Source: Sphingobacterium puteale (GTDB lineage: Bacteria > Bacteroidota > Bacteroidia > Sphingobacteriales > Sphingobacteriaceae). From it: a stretch of DNA of 64,000 bases. The stretch is taken from positions 122,093 to 186,092 of the forward strand of contig NZ_RBWS01000016.1 of the NCBI RefSeq assembly GCF_003627955.1. Reading direction: 5' to 3'. The notes under the pieces are model-generated. The model worked only from the letters and a program-made list of their open reading frames with translations. It made no database searches and had not been told where the DNA came from. Below are positions 45,198 through 55,113 of the stretch, in pieces. Numbering within the stretch: position 1 is the stretch's first letter; every line of letters begins with the position of its first letter. A program made the position numbers and the translations under genes.

Positions 45198-45709
45198 ATG
45201 GTATGGCGCCATAGCTAAGCGTCAACCGATCCTAGGTTTTGCTGACGGAAATTTCAGGCCGTACAATTGTGGTATCACGGACAGTCTTTTCCAGGTAGAC
45301 GTTTCCCCGCTACTGATCGGTCATTATCTATGGTAAAAAAAATGGATAAATTAACAATGTGGCAGCGGAGGCCGGTTTGTATCCAGTCAGATCCGGGATT
45401 TCCCAATTTACGTGAGTTGGTCCAAAAAGATTAACTTTGTACCCTATTGATAATCATCTCCAAATAGATGTAAGTTATATGGGCCTTATCAGTGCATATT
45501 ATGAAAATAAATCAATGCTATTGTGTATATTTGCCATATGCTTAAAACACATCAATCGGATATAGCTTAGTAAACACGTCGTACGCTCCGTATATCGTGT
45601 CTCTCCAACTGCTCCTGGATAAATCTATCCGGGAATAATTACGTATTTTTTTTTATAAATGCCGTGCAAACAACGCAATCTTTTTGCATGCGCCAAAATT
45701 TGCTATATC
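45198..45709. other. Intergenic region without a recognised gene
   Basis: About 510 bases. No frame with family resemblance was found on either strand. TATATTTG at 45526-45533 resembles a -7 element and may serve rsgA, but no TTTG is seen at the expected distance upstream. Confidence 0.45.
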
Positions 45710-46804
45710 ATGAATAATGAGCATCTCGTCAACAGAGACGAATTCAGTTTTAACCTTCATCAATATGGTTGGAACGATAAATTAAATCAACTGAAACAAA
45801 ATTCTCTATTTAAATCGCTTCCCCACGGTCGTATTGCGACTGTCCATCGGACCTGCTATGAAATTGTATCCGAAAATGGACTGCTGCAATGTGAACTGAC
45901 CGGAAATATGCTTTTCGGAAAATCAGCTTATGAGCTTCCCTGCACGGGAGACTGGATCATTTTCCAGCAATTTGAGGAAGATAAGGGTATTATTGTAGAC
46001 ATGCTACCGAGAGAACGTGTATTGGTCCGTAAAAAAAACGGCACTATTTCAGATAAACAGGCAATAGCCGCTTACATAGACAAAGCACTTATCGTACAGA
46101 GCCTCGACTCAAATTTTAACATGCGCCGTGCTGAACGTTTTGCCGTCCAGATTTTTGAGGCAAATATCCAGCCGATACTGGTACTCAACAAGGCCGACCT
46201 GGATTTCGACCACGGAACGATAGCAGAGGCGACAAAGCACTTTCAGCTACGGATGCCTGTTTACCTGACAAGTATACATCAGCCGGAGACAATTACGGCT
46301 TTACGCAGCTCTATCGGAACAGGCGAAACTGTTGTCTTGGTGGGCTCATCCGGTGTAGGAAAAAGTTCACTAGTCAATGCCCTATGCGAAAAACCGGCTG
46401 TTCACACTTCCGCGATCAGCGAGTCCACAGGCAAAGGGCGACATACTTCCACACGACGGCAGATGGTTGAGATGACTGATGCCGGGATACTGATCGATAC
46501 CCCCGGGGTCCGCGAATTTGGACTGGCCACTGACGGTACCGAAACGTTGACCGATACACTGGATATGAAAGACTATGTTGGATTGTGCCGCTTTAAAGAC
46601 TGCACGCACCACAATGAACCCGGCTGTGCCGTATTGGAAGCAGTCAAGAATGGTAACCTGGATCAGAAGATTTATCAAAATTATCTTAAACTCGAACGCG
46701 AAATCGACCATTTTAGTACTTCATCACATCAGAAGCGGAAAAAGGAAAGATCTCAATCAAAATTGCTGAATGAATATAAGAAACTGCTAGGCGTAAGACG
46801 TTAA
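45710..46804 (+). CDS. rsgA: Ribosome small subunit-dependent GTPase A
   Basis: 364 residues from ATG 45710 (MNNEHLVNRDEF); the frame is open earlier to 45659 but the OB-fold begins after this start. The circularly permuted GTPase order is clear: NKADL (G4), then GSSGVGKSSL (G1), then DTPGVREFG (G3). The C-terminal zinc finger is CRFKDCTHHNEPGC. The enzyme helps maturation of the 30S subunit in the cytoplasm. It is a single-gene unit with a strong terminator just after the stop. Confidence 0.95.
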   Translation: MNNEHLVNRDEFSFNLHQYGWNDKLNQLKQNSLFKSLPHGRIATVHRTCYEIVSENGLLQCELTGNMLFGKSAYELPCTGDWIIFQQFEEDKGIIVDMLPRERVLVRKKNGTISDKQAIAAYIDKALIVQSLDSNFNMRRAERFAVQIFEANIQPILVLNKADLDFDHGTIAEATKHFQLRMPVYLTSIHQPETITALRSSIGTGETVVLVGSSGVGKSSLVNALCEKPAVHTSAISESTGKGRHTSTRRQMVEMTDAGILIDTPGVREFGLATDGTETLTDTLDMKDYVGLCRFKDCTHHNEPGCAVLEAVKNGNLDQKIYQNYLKLEREIDHFSTSSHQKRKKERSQSKLLNEYKKLLGVRR

Positions 46805-46814
46805 TGCCGCATAT

Positions 46815-46848
46815 AAGGTCCGGGTATCAGCTGTACCCGGACCTTTTT
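46815..46848 (+). terminator. Rho-independent terminator of rsgA
   Basis: Perfect 12-base arms (AAGGTCCGGGTA and TACCCGGACCTT), 7-base loop and a T-run, ten bases after the rsgA stop. The rest of the 46805-47164 gap has one possible gene remnant on the minus strand (46847-46963), described in the findings. Confidence 0.9.
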
Positions 46849-47164
46849 AAAACCAACTATTTTTACCGAATTGATTCTCCACGACTTGGATATCACGGTC
46901 TGACACCAATTTCACGGCCTGATGAAAGCCTTCCTGTACAGTTAGAAAATCCCCTTTACCTATCTAAAACGGCCTATGCAATCCATGGGGCTTGGCGATA
47001 ACGGTTCAAAAAGCTCCGGACGGCCTCCCGACCAGTATTAATCAGGCAAAAGAACTAGTCTTACGACTAGTTTTTTCATGAAGTTCTCTTGATACCTTCT
47101 ATTGCAAAAATCAGCCTTTATTAAGGACAAAGCCAGCGGAAAAGCTATACCCGGATTTATCTGT

Positions 47165-49561
47165 TTAGCTATTTGTCATGGTAAAACAATACACATTACC
47201 TGCAAAATCCGCAACATAGACCTCATTTCCCTGAATAGTGACTTCAGCCAAAATCGGCGTGCCTAGGTTAATTTTTTGCACTAAAGTTCCGTCCAGGCTT
47301 AAGACATACAAGTAACCATCCGACCCTCCAAAAAACAATTTTCCAGCCGCATAACGAATACTCGACTCAACAGTACTCACTTTTTTATGCTGATCCGGAC
47401 TAGAGTATGCTGAAGTATAGATCAGCGCTTCACCGGTCCGGAAATTCCATTTTTCGGTTAAATTTCCGCGATCGAAAGCCTTTATCCCATCGGTCGCCGT
47501 TGGCATGATCAGCAAACTTTCGGTCAGGAGCGGCGAAGCCATCACTTTAAAATCGTCTTGGCTCTGTGTCCTATTGATTACTGCCCCCGTCTTTTGATCC
47601 AATTGAAAAACATTGTTCAGTCCAGCGACATAAAAAGAACTGCTATCGGCACTTGCTCCACCCGTTCTAAAACGCAAACCATCTTCATTTCTTTTCCATA
47701 GTAGTTTTCCGCTCCTGCGATCATGTACAAATAAGCTATTCCAGTTGGCACCAGTAATTAAATAATCGTTTGTGATGAGCAGCTCTCCGGGCATACCCTC
47801 ACCTCCATTCCAATCCCGGTTTTGCCAGATGATCGTACCGTCATCAGCTTTTAATGCCGACAGATAATTTCCTGCCCCAGTATAATAAATACCATCACGG
47901 ACGACACCAGCACTTACATATCCAGGGAGCCTTCCCCCACTCAACTCTTTTTTCCAGACAAGTTTACCGTCCTTTTCGCCAATCGCATAAACTGTTCCGC
48001 CCATGTCTGTCGCCAGTATCAAGCCATTGCTATAGGCCAACTTCTGCTTAACGGAGTTCTGGGTGTGGAAAGTCCAGATGGTTTCACCCGATTGGGCTTT
48101 TAAGGCCTGGATTTTACTTTTACCACCAATAGCATCATCAATACTGGCCACATATACCCGCTGTCCCTGTACTAGAGGTGAGCTCTTCCATATATTAGAC
48201 CCAATGTTTTTTGACCAGGTCAACCGGAGCAAATTTGACGAAGCAGGCTCGTTATTCCATCCAAATTTCTTCAAGGCTTGCGTGCCATCCCCATAATTCA
48301 CTTCCAGCAGGATCGTTTGCTTCTGATTCATCGACGCAGTGCTCATTAGCGTTCCACGCCAGTTCCAGTCACTCGCTTTATTCAGCGTGGCTGTTTTTAG
48401 GACACTGCCCTGTTCATTTAACAACTTGGCATATACAGAAAGAACAGATTTTTCGGTATGGTATACACTGGCGCCAATCTCGAGCTTTTGTCCGTTTGAA
48501 ATCTGCATCAGCCCGCTCTGCGGATAAATCAAAGCGATATGATCCGACAGATAGGGATATTTGGGTGTGATGTTCCTTACCCCATTTTTATCCATATCAA
48601 TGACCATAAATTGCGCCACAGAATTGTCTATCCCACCTTTGTTGGGTGCATTTGTTGATATCACCGCTACCCCATCCCTACTCCCAAAACTGTAGTTGTT
48701 GTGCCAGTGACCATACAGATAAGCTTTTAGGTTATACTGTTTTAAATCGATGGAATCGGTTTTGCCTTTCATGACAAAATCCTTGCCGACAATCAGATCA
48801 TGATTGATAAAAACAAGTGGTTTATCTTTCGCTTTCAGGGCCAAGTCCTTTTTAAGCCAAGCGATTACCTGATCCAGGTTGTAGCTCGCTGCATAGTCAC
48901 CACCGGGCATCGGGGTAACGACAAAATGTGCCGGTCCGGCCTCAAACGAATAATACACCGGACCAAATAAATCTTCAAATAGCTTCTCGCCGTATTCACC
49001 TTTGACAAGATCGTGGTTTCCTACCGTATAATAAGTCGGCACTCCCATCAGTTGGCTATTGACCTGCCGCGCATGAAATTCCATGCCCGGTTCATAGCAG
49101 ATATCGCCCGTGTGCATAATCAGCGCAGCCTGCTGTTGTTGCGAAAATTTACGGATATTGTCTATCCAGTCGCCATATAGCGGTGTTTCGGTATCCGTAA
49201 TCTGGATAAAACGAAGATTATCTCCTTGCTGCTTATCATCCAGCGTCAAGCCAAAATCATAACGTTTCAATTTGGGGTCAATCTTTATATAATGGGTACC
49301 GCTCGCTTTATAGCCTGCCGGGATACGCACGAAGAGGAATTTTGCCTTCTCATTCCCCTTGAGGCTGAAGCTACCATCAGCAGCAGTCGGTAAAACATCG
49401 TAACCATCGGATATGACCACACCCGGCATTCCTTTTTCATTGCGATCCATCTTTTTGTTCTTATCAAGATCCAAAAAGACATGTCCCTGATATTGCGCAT
49501 ACATCGCGTTGCTGCACAAAAGCAAGAGTGGAAGTATAAACTTTTGTATCGGTCGTCTCAT
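47165..49561 (-). CDS. Phosphoesterase fused to PQQ-like beta-propeller
   Basis: 798 residues. Signal peptide MRRPIQKFILPLLLLCSNAMYAQ; a SdrD/calcineurin-N-like beta domain (YQGHVFLDLDKNKKMDRNE) at about 24-95; a metallophosphoesterase with QITDTETP, LIMHTGDICY, YTVGNHDLVKG, FINHDL and YGHWHNN. The C-terminal half is a PQQ-type propeller with repeated W-x-x blades (AQSGETIWTFHTQ, KDGKLVWKKEL, DDGTIIWQNRDW, RSGKLLWKRNE). It lies 107 bases after the SusD gene on the same strand and is the only enzyme of that SusCD locus. It may remove phosphate from the imported ligand outside the cell or in the periplasm. Confidence 0.88.
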   Translation of the reverse strand: MRRPIQKFILPLLLLCSNAMYAQYQGHVFLDLDKNKKMDRNEKGMPGVVISDGYDVLPTAADGSFSLKGNEKAKFLFVRIPAGYKASGTHYIKIDPKLKRYDFGLTLDDKQQGDNLRFIQITDTETPLYGDWIDNIRKFSQQQQAALIMHTGDICYEPGMEFHARQVNSQLMGVPTYYTVGNHDLVKGEYGEKLFEDLFGPVYYSFEAGPAHFVVTPMPGGDYAASYNLDQVIAWLKKDLALKAKDKPLVFINHDLIVGKDFVMKGKTDSIDLKQYNLKAYLYGHWHNNYSFGSRDGVAVISTNAPNKGGIDNSVAQFMVIDMDKNGVRNITPKYPYLSDHIALIYPQSGLMQISNGQKLEIGASVYHTEKSVLSVYAKLLNEQGSVLKTATLNKASDWNWRGTLMSTASMNQKQTILLEVNYGDGTQALKKFGWNNEPASSNLLRLTWSKNIGSNIWKSSPLVQGQRVYVASIDDAIGGKSKIQALKAQSGETIWTFHTQNSVKQKLAYSNGLILATDMGGTVYAIGEKDGKLVWKKELSGGRLPGYVSAGVVRDGIYYTGAGNYLSALKADDGTIIWQNRDWNGGEGMPGELLITNDYLITGANWNSLFVHDRRSGKLLWKRNEDGLRFRTGGASADSSSFYVAGLNNVFQLDQKTGAVINRTQSQDDFKVMASPLLTESLLIMPTATDGIKAFDRGNLTEKWNFRTGEALIYTSAYSSPDQHKKVSTVESSIRYAAGKLFFGGSDGYLYVLSLDGTLVQKINLGTPILAEVTIQGNEVYVADFAGNVYCFTMTNS

Positions 49562-49668
49562 ATCAATTATCTATTCAAAATTCATTAGCTATATATACAA
49601 GGAAAGATAGGATCTATTCCGACAATTGGATTCACCTATCTTTACCTTTCTCAAAAAAAATCTCTCAG

Positions 49669-51483
49669 TTACCAAAAATTTGTCTGCACCAATTTACTGC
49701 CATCCAGCACCATTTGGCTATTGGCCACTGGATAATAGTAATATTTGGGTTTTTCAAATGTCTTCTTTTTATCTCTTGCCACCGTAAACATAATATGGCC
49801 GCTGTTTTCATTTTCAAGATAGATGGTCGTATTGTTGCCATTGGCATCCTTTAAATAATACAGGGAAATATTCTTCTTTTGCTCTTCGGTCAGCTCTTTG
49901 ATCGGACCCGTATCTTTTGCAGATTCGAGTATCGCTATATCAATTTTACCATCTCCCGTTACATCCATCGGGCCTAATGCCTTTACATACATCCCTTGTT
50001 GTTGATCGGCCAGGCGTTCGCCCACTTCCCATCGAAAGACATCCCGGTATCGCTGACCTTCACAGGCTAGTTCGACACGTCTTTCTCTGCGGATTTCGAG
50101 GATAAGTCCCACATTGCCTCCCTTCACATTTGGATAGTAGTTTTGCAATACCGGGTCCACATTGGCATTAACTTCCCCCAGCTGCATGACCGGCATTCCC
50201 ACACGCATCCGCAAGAGATTGATCGATTTATCGAGATCAGCTTGGTTCGTGAGAATTCCCAGCTCGGCTTTGGCTTCCGCGAAGATTAACAGAACTTCGG
50301 CATAACGAAACACAAAAGCATCTGTGTAGGCCGATTCCCAGGCGATCATTTCTGTTATTTCGGGGTAAAACTTGATCTGATTGTAACCACCCAATGTTGG
50401 TTTCAGACGATGTGGCGTTGAAACATTGATTGGCTGAAATCCGGGTTTCATAAAGGTCTGCTCAAAACGCGGATCGCGGTTAACGAAAACCTGATCAATA
50501 TTCTTTGTTTTATAACCTGCTTGTTCAGTAAAACGTTTTCCATCCTTCATCAGATAACTTTCCATCAACGTTTGGCTCAACGCCCATTCATAGTCCAATA
50601 CCGTATGCGCATTGCGCATTCTTCTAAGATCTTTATCGTAATCAATAAATAGGATAGTTTCAGGATTTGCCTGTAGATTGAGGCTGATAAATAGATCCCG
50701 ATAGGCACGGTTGACACCGCCGGTGGTACTGATCGAAAATTTGGCCGATTTCATAATCTCTTCAGCAGCAGAAACAGCCCGCTGTAAAAAAATATTTGCC
50801 GATCCGCTCAGGTTCAAATACGTGTGATATTTACGGAACGTCCCCTCTTGCAAGGCGAATTGCGCCAATTGAGCTAGGGCTGCCCACTTGGTGACCGTCG
50901 ATTTGTGTCCGTCCGGTTTGATATTGGCAGCCGCAAATTCGAGATCCGCCATAATGGAATCCACCACGAGTATCCGGCTGTCCTGCTTCTTGTTCAATAG
51001 TTCAAGATCTGAGGTCCCCATGGTCTTACCATACCAGGGCACATCACTATACTGATTGACCTTATCGATGTAAAACCGGGCACGAAAGAACCGGGCAATA
51101 CCGAGGTAATGATTTACATCGGCAGCACTTGCTCCCTTTACACGACCTGCATTTTCAAGAAAGAAATTGATATTTCGCAGGGCAGACCAGCTCCATACCG
51201 CTGCATTCTGAGGGCTTATTCCACCCCGCATGATCTCATCAATCGTGCTACCCGAATTGTGATGGGCCAGGTTATCTGTTCCCAGATCCGCTATCGGAGC
51301 ACTCAAACTTCCATAAAAACCGTCTGTATATGTTTTTAGATCGTTTACATTGCTAAAAAAAACTTCAGGTGTAACCGATGTGGTGGGATACCGCTCCATG
51401 AAATCATCGTTACAGCTCATGATCAGGAACAAGGTCCCTATCAGCGCTCCAATCTTGATTAGTTGTCTTTTTATGTTTTGCAT
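49669..51483 (-). CDS. SusD/RagB nutrient-binding lipoprotein
   Basis: 604 residues from ATG 51483 (MQNIKRQLIKIGALIGTLFLIMSC, Cys24 lipidated); the frame opens at 51495. RagB-type features include FMERYPTTSVTPEVFFSN at the N-terminus, HYLGIARFFRARFYID in the TPR region, and LLIFAEAKAELG then EIRRERRVELACEGQRYRD. It is the surface lid of the SusC transporter encoded 13 bases upstream in transcription order. The ligand is not a recognised polysaccharide since no glycosidase follows. Confidence 0.93.
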   Translation of the reverse strand: MQNIKRQLIKIGALIGTLFLIMSCNDDFMERYPTTSVTPEVFFSNVNDLKTYTDGFYGSLSAPIADLGTDNLAHHNSGSTIDEIMRGGISPQNAAVWSWSALRNINFFLENAGRVKGASAADVNHYLGIARFFRARFYIDKVNQYSDVPWYGKTMGTSDLELLNKKQDSRILVVDSIMADLEFAAANIKPDGHKSTVTKWAALAQLAQFALQEGTFRKYHTYLNLSGSANIFLQRAVSAAEEIMKSAKFSISTTGGVNRAYRDLFISLNLQANPETILFIDYDKDLRRMRNAHTVLDYEWALSQTLMESYLMKDGKRFTEQAGYKTKNIDQVFVNRDPRFEQTFMKPGFQPINVSTPHRLKPTLGGYNQIKFYPEITEMIAWESAYTDAFVFRYAEVLLIFAEAKAELGILTNQADLDKSINLLRMRVGMPVMQLGEVNANVDPVLQNYYPNVKGGNVGLILEIRRERRVELACEGQRYRDVFRWEVGERLADQQQGMYVKALGPMDVTGDGKIDIAILESAKDTGPIKELTEEQKKNISLYYLKDANGNNTTIYLENENSGHIMFTVARDKKKTFEKPKYYYYPVANSQMVLDGSKLVQTNFW

Positions 51484-51496
51484 AATAATAGTCATT

Positions 51497-54400
51497 TTAG
51501 AAATTAAAGTTTAAGCCAAACGAATAAGTCCGCTGAAAAGGATAAGCCGTCCGGTCGCCGACAATTTCAGGATCCAGATAATCCATGAGTTTGGTAAACT
51601 CAAAAAGGTTTTCACCGCTGACGAACAAACGCAATCGGTCTATTCCCCATCTATCTGTGATCAATTTCGGAAGGGTGTACCCCAAGGTCACATTCTTCAC
51701 TCTTAAATAGCCTGCATTCTGCATATATTTGGTCTGTGTAGCAGCCAGTTCGATACCGCTCTGCTCAGCTACATAGGATTTGGGTCTTGGCAAATATGCA
51801 TTTGGATTCTCGGGTGTCCAATGGTCCAGGTTGAATTTGGTCAGACTCGCCCAAGGCTGCGCATAAATACCCCAAAAATAATGGTCGCCACCCGGAGGAT
51901 AATAGTTTCTTTTTCCGACACCTTGCAGGAAAACACGCAGATCAATGCCATTCCAGCTTGAATTCAAATCAACACCGTAGCTGTAGCGCTGTCTCGAATT
52001 ACCAATCACCTTGTAGTCTCCATGATTGTCCAAAGTCCAATCACCACGGTTGATTTTGCCATCACCATTGATATCGGCAAACTTAAGGTCGCCCGGTTCC
52101 AATCCCCTAGTGCCGGGATACGAAGTGACATCATTTTGATTGGCATGCGCCTTGATCTCTTCCTGCGACTGGAAAAATCCCAATGTGGTCAATCCCCACA
52201 TTTCGCCCAATTCCTGGCCTACGTAGTAATCGTTTAGGTTATTTATGGGATTGTTATATTTGGTAATATAAGCCCTGCTATCTGCGAGATTGACCCTGGC
52301 CGAGACTGTGAACGGTTTGCTGGCCACCATAAATTCTTTGTTGTAACCAAGCGTCAATTCCCAACCATTTGTTTTTAGGTTTGCCGCATTTTCCAATGGT
52401 ACACCTGTACCAAGCACGACCGGTAATATCCGGCCTGCGGTCAACATATCTTTTGTATCGCGACGATAGATATCAAATGAGCCGAAAAACTGATTTTTAA
52501 ATAAGCCGATATCCACCCCAAAATTGGACTGTGTAATGGTTTCCCAGGTCAGGGTCGATGACACTAAGCCCGGACTGCCAACAATGGGTACAACCTTGCC
52601 GTCCAAAATTGCACCACTACCCTTGGACATATTAGCAATGTAAGGGTAATAGTTGTCCCTGAGATCCTGGTTTGCCAATGAACCGTACGATCCCCGTAGT
52701 TTAAAATTGGATACCGTTTCCTTCAGAGGCTGAAAGAAGTTTTCCTGCGAAACTACCCAAGCAGCGGATACCGAAGGATTGAATGCAAATCGATCTTTTT
52801 TAGGAAATCTTGATGAGCCATCGTAGCGGAGATTGGATTCAAGGATATACCTGTCTTTATACGAATAATTCAATCTGGCAAAAGCCCCCCGAACAGACCA
52901 GGCGTAGTCAGCTGCCCCTACAGAAGGCGTTTGACCTGTCGCGAGTCCTATTGTCGGCAACGAATTGGAAATCAACTGATCCCGGGACGCCGAAAAAGAC
53001 TCATAGATCCGCTCTTCCTGGTTGAAACCCAGCATTATCGAAAAATAGTGGTCGTTGAGTGTCCTTTGATACTGCGAGTAGATGTTGTATACATTATAAC
53101 GCGTTTCATTACTTCCATTGGAGGCATAACTGTTAAAGTTTTGCTTGTTCATCACATTTGGTCCTGTACTATAGGCCAAGGGTAGCTGAAAGAAATGCGA
53201 TTTTCCTGAAATCCGTCTAAAGGTTGCGTCCCCATTTAAAGTCCATACATTTTTAATGAAGTCGATCTTTGCACCAAAGCTGGTCTGAAAATCATTATTA
53301 CGACTTATGCTGCGGCCACCTTCGGCTACAGCACCGATCATATTTACCCCAGCCTCGGTATAGGTACCGTCCGGATTATAAACCGTATTTAGTGAAGGCT
53401 GACGGTTGACATTATGCCAATAAAGGTAACCTTGGTCGATTGCCGAAGGCTGATCATACTTATCGTTCGTAAAGGTGGTGTTATTGGACAAGGTAAACCA
53501 ATCCGTAATTTTATAATCACCTTTTACCCTGAAGTTATAGCGGTCATACGTATCCGGGCTGATGCGCAGCATACCATTTTGTCGATAATATTCGCCCGAA
53601 AGATAAAACGAGGAACGTTCATTCTTTTGTGAAATGCTGATATTGTTGGTATAGGAAGGCTGTATATCTTTATAAACTTCCTTAAACCAATCCGTAGATC
53701 CGAGATAGATATAAGCATTTTGGTTTTGTGGATCGACAATCACACGTGGCAATGACGGATCTTCGCTCAGCTTTTTACCATATTCGAGCATTTTCTCATC
53801 ATAAAGGCTATACCAGGGGGCGGACATGATATTTCTGTATTTCATGACCTGATAAGGATCGTCTTCTATCTCCACCGATCGTGTAATCGCCTTGGCACCA
53901 AAAATGGAGTTGGCAGCCACCTTGATATCCTTTGTTGTACCCGATTTGGTGGTCACCAATACCACACCAAAAGCAGCGCGGCTACCATAGATCGCTGCCG
54001 ATGCGGCATCTTTTAATACCGTCACGCTGGCGATGTCCATGGGATTCATGCGGTTGAGTTCGTCATTTGTGGCCGGCACTCCGTCGATCACGATCAAAGG
54101 TCCACCTCCCGATAGCGAGGTGTAACCACGCACATTGATTCCCGGCGAACTGTTAGCCCTTCCCGATGTCGGTGTGATATTCAGATTGGCCATGGCCCCC
54201 TGCAAAGCCGTTCCAACATTGGTAATGGGTCTACTTTCCAGAAACTTTTCGCCGATCTGATCAACCGCACCCGAGAGATTAATCTTCTTCTGTGTACCGT
54301 AACCCACCACAATAACTTCATCCAGGTGAGACTCCGCGGTTTCCATCAATACATCAGCGCTGTTCCTGTCAGAGACATTAACTTCAGCGTCTTTATAGCC

Positions 54401-54940
54401 CATAAACCGAAATAGCAGGATGGCCTTCTCCGGAACGCGAATGCTGTACCGACCCTCCCGATCGGTCCTTGTTGATATTCCAGTTACCCCCAATACGGTC
54501 ACGTTCACCCCCGCCATCGGTCCGGAAGCATCCCTGACAATCCCGGTAATCTCACGGTCCGTCTGCTTCTTTTCTTTAATGACAATTGTGCTTCCCATGA
54601 TATCGAAGATCAGATTACGTCCGCGCAATGTTTTTGCCAGGGCGGCCCGCACATCGGATCCGGCCACGGAAATATCCACACGCGAAGCATTTTCAAATAA
54701 TCTTTCGTCATAAAACAGACGCAATCTGGTTTGATTGGAAATCTCTTTAAGAACAGTTTCAATCGTAGCATTTTTCAAGGATAGATTTACTTGTTGCGCA
54801 TATCCTGATGCTCTAGCACCAATCGTAAATGCCAGCAGCAGTACACAAATCAACTTCATAGTCAATATGACTTTAATGCTTAGGGTATAAGAATGACTTC
54901 TCCGGTCCCCCCATGCTATTAATGGAGAAAAAAATTTCAT
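51497..54940 (-). CDS. SusC-family transporter with STN signalling domain
   Basis: 1147 residues. After the N-terminal hydrophobic segment (LICVLLLAFTIGARA) comes an STN domain at about 48-118 (LSLKNATIETVLKEISNQTR, DVRAALAKTLRGRNLIF), which contacts the FecR anti-sigma factor encoded 173 bases upstream. A carboxypeptidase-regulatory-like domain (ITGIVRDASGPMAGVNVTVL), TonB box (DEVIVVGYGTQKKINLSGAV), plug and long barrel (last residues FGLNFNF) follow. Ligand binding would activate the ECF sigma factor and induce this operon. Confidence 0.95.
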   Translation of the reverse strand: MKFFSPLIAWGDRRSHSYTLSIKVILTMKLICVLLLAFTIGARASGYAQQVNLSLKNATIETVLKEISNQTRLRLFYDERLFENASRVDISVAGSDVRAALAKTLRGRNLIFDIMGSTIVIKEKKQTDREITGIVRDASGPMAGVNVTVLGVTGISTRTDREGRYSIRVPEKAILLFRFMGYKDAEVNVSDRNSADVLMETAESHLDEVIVVGYGTQKKINLSGAVDQIGEKFLESRPITNVGTALQGAMANLNITPTSGRANSSPGINVRGYTSLSGGGPLIVIDGVPATNDELNRMNPMDIASVTVLKDAASAAIYGSRAAFGVVLVTTKSGTTKDIKVAANSIFGAKAITRSVEIEDDPYQVMKYRNIMSAPWYSLYDEKMLEYGKKLSEDPSLPRVIVDPQNQNAYIYLGSTDWFKEVYKDIQPSYTNNISISQKNERSSFYLSGEYYRQNGMLRISPDTYDRYNFRVKGDYKITDWFTLSNNTTFTNDKYDQPSAIDQGYLYWHNVNRQPSLNTVYNPDGTYTEAGVNMIGAVAEGGRSISRNNDFQTSFGAKIDFIKNVWTLNGDATFRRISGKSHFFQLPLAYSTGPNVMNKQNFNSYASNGSNETRYNVYNIYSQYQRTLNDHYFSIMLGFNQEERIYESFSASRDQLISNSLPTIGLATGQTPSVGAADYAWSVRGAFARLNYSYKDRYILESNLRYDGSSRFPKKDRFAFNPSVSAAWVVSQENFFQPLKETVSNFKLRGSYGSLANQDLRDNYYPYIANMSKGSGAILDGKVVPIVGSPGLVSSTLTWETITQSNFGVDIGLFKNQFFGSFDIYRRDTKDMLTAGRILPVVLGTGVPLENAANLKTNGWELTLGYNKEFMVASKPFTVSARVNLADSRAYITKYNNPINNLNDYYVGQELGEMWGLTTLGFFQSQEEIKAHANQNDVTSYPGTRGLEPGDLKFADINGDGKINRGDWTLDNHGDYKVIGNSRQRYSYGVDLNSSWNGIDLRVFLQGVGKRNYYPPGGDHYFWGIYAQPWASLTKFNLDHWTPENPNAYLPRPKSYVAEQSGIELAATQTKYMQNAGYLRVKNVTLGYTLPKLITDRWGIDRLRLFVSGENLFEFTKLMDYLDPEIVGDRTAYPFQRTYSFGLNFNF

Positions 54941-55113
54941 AACTTTGAATTGTTAAGGGTTTAATAATCTATAGAATTCGCACTTCAATAAATTTGGCTC
55001 TTTACAATAGGGGATGCGTCAACATCCCCTTTACTATTGTATTGAACCTTTTGGTTAATTCGTCTGGTTATATCATATTTTATAAATTTAAATTGATAAT
55101 AGAATTAATTGTA

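Noticed and set aside
46804..47001. 65-codon plus-strand frame after rsgA
   Set aside because: It begins at the rsgA stop and runs through its terminator; no homology seen.
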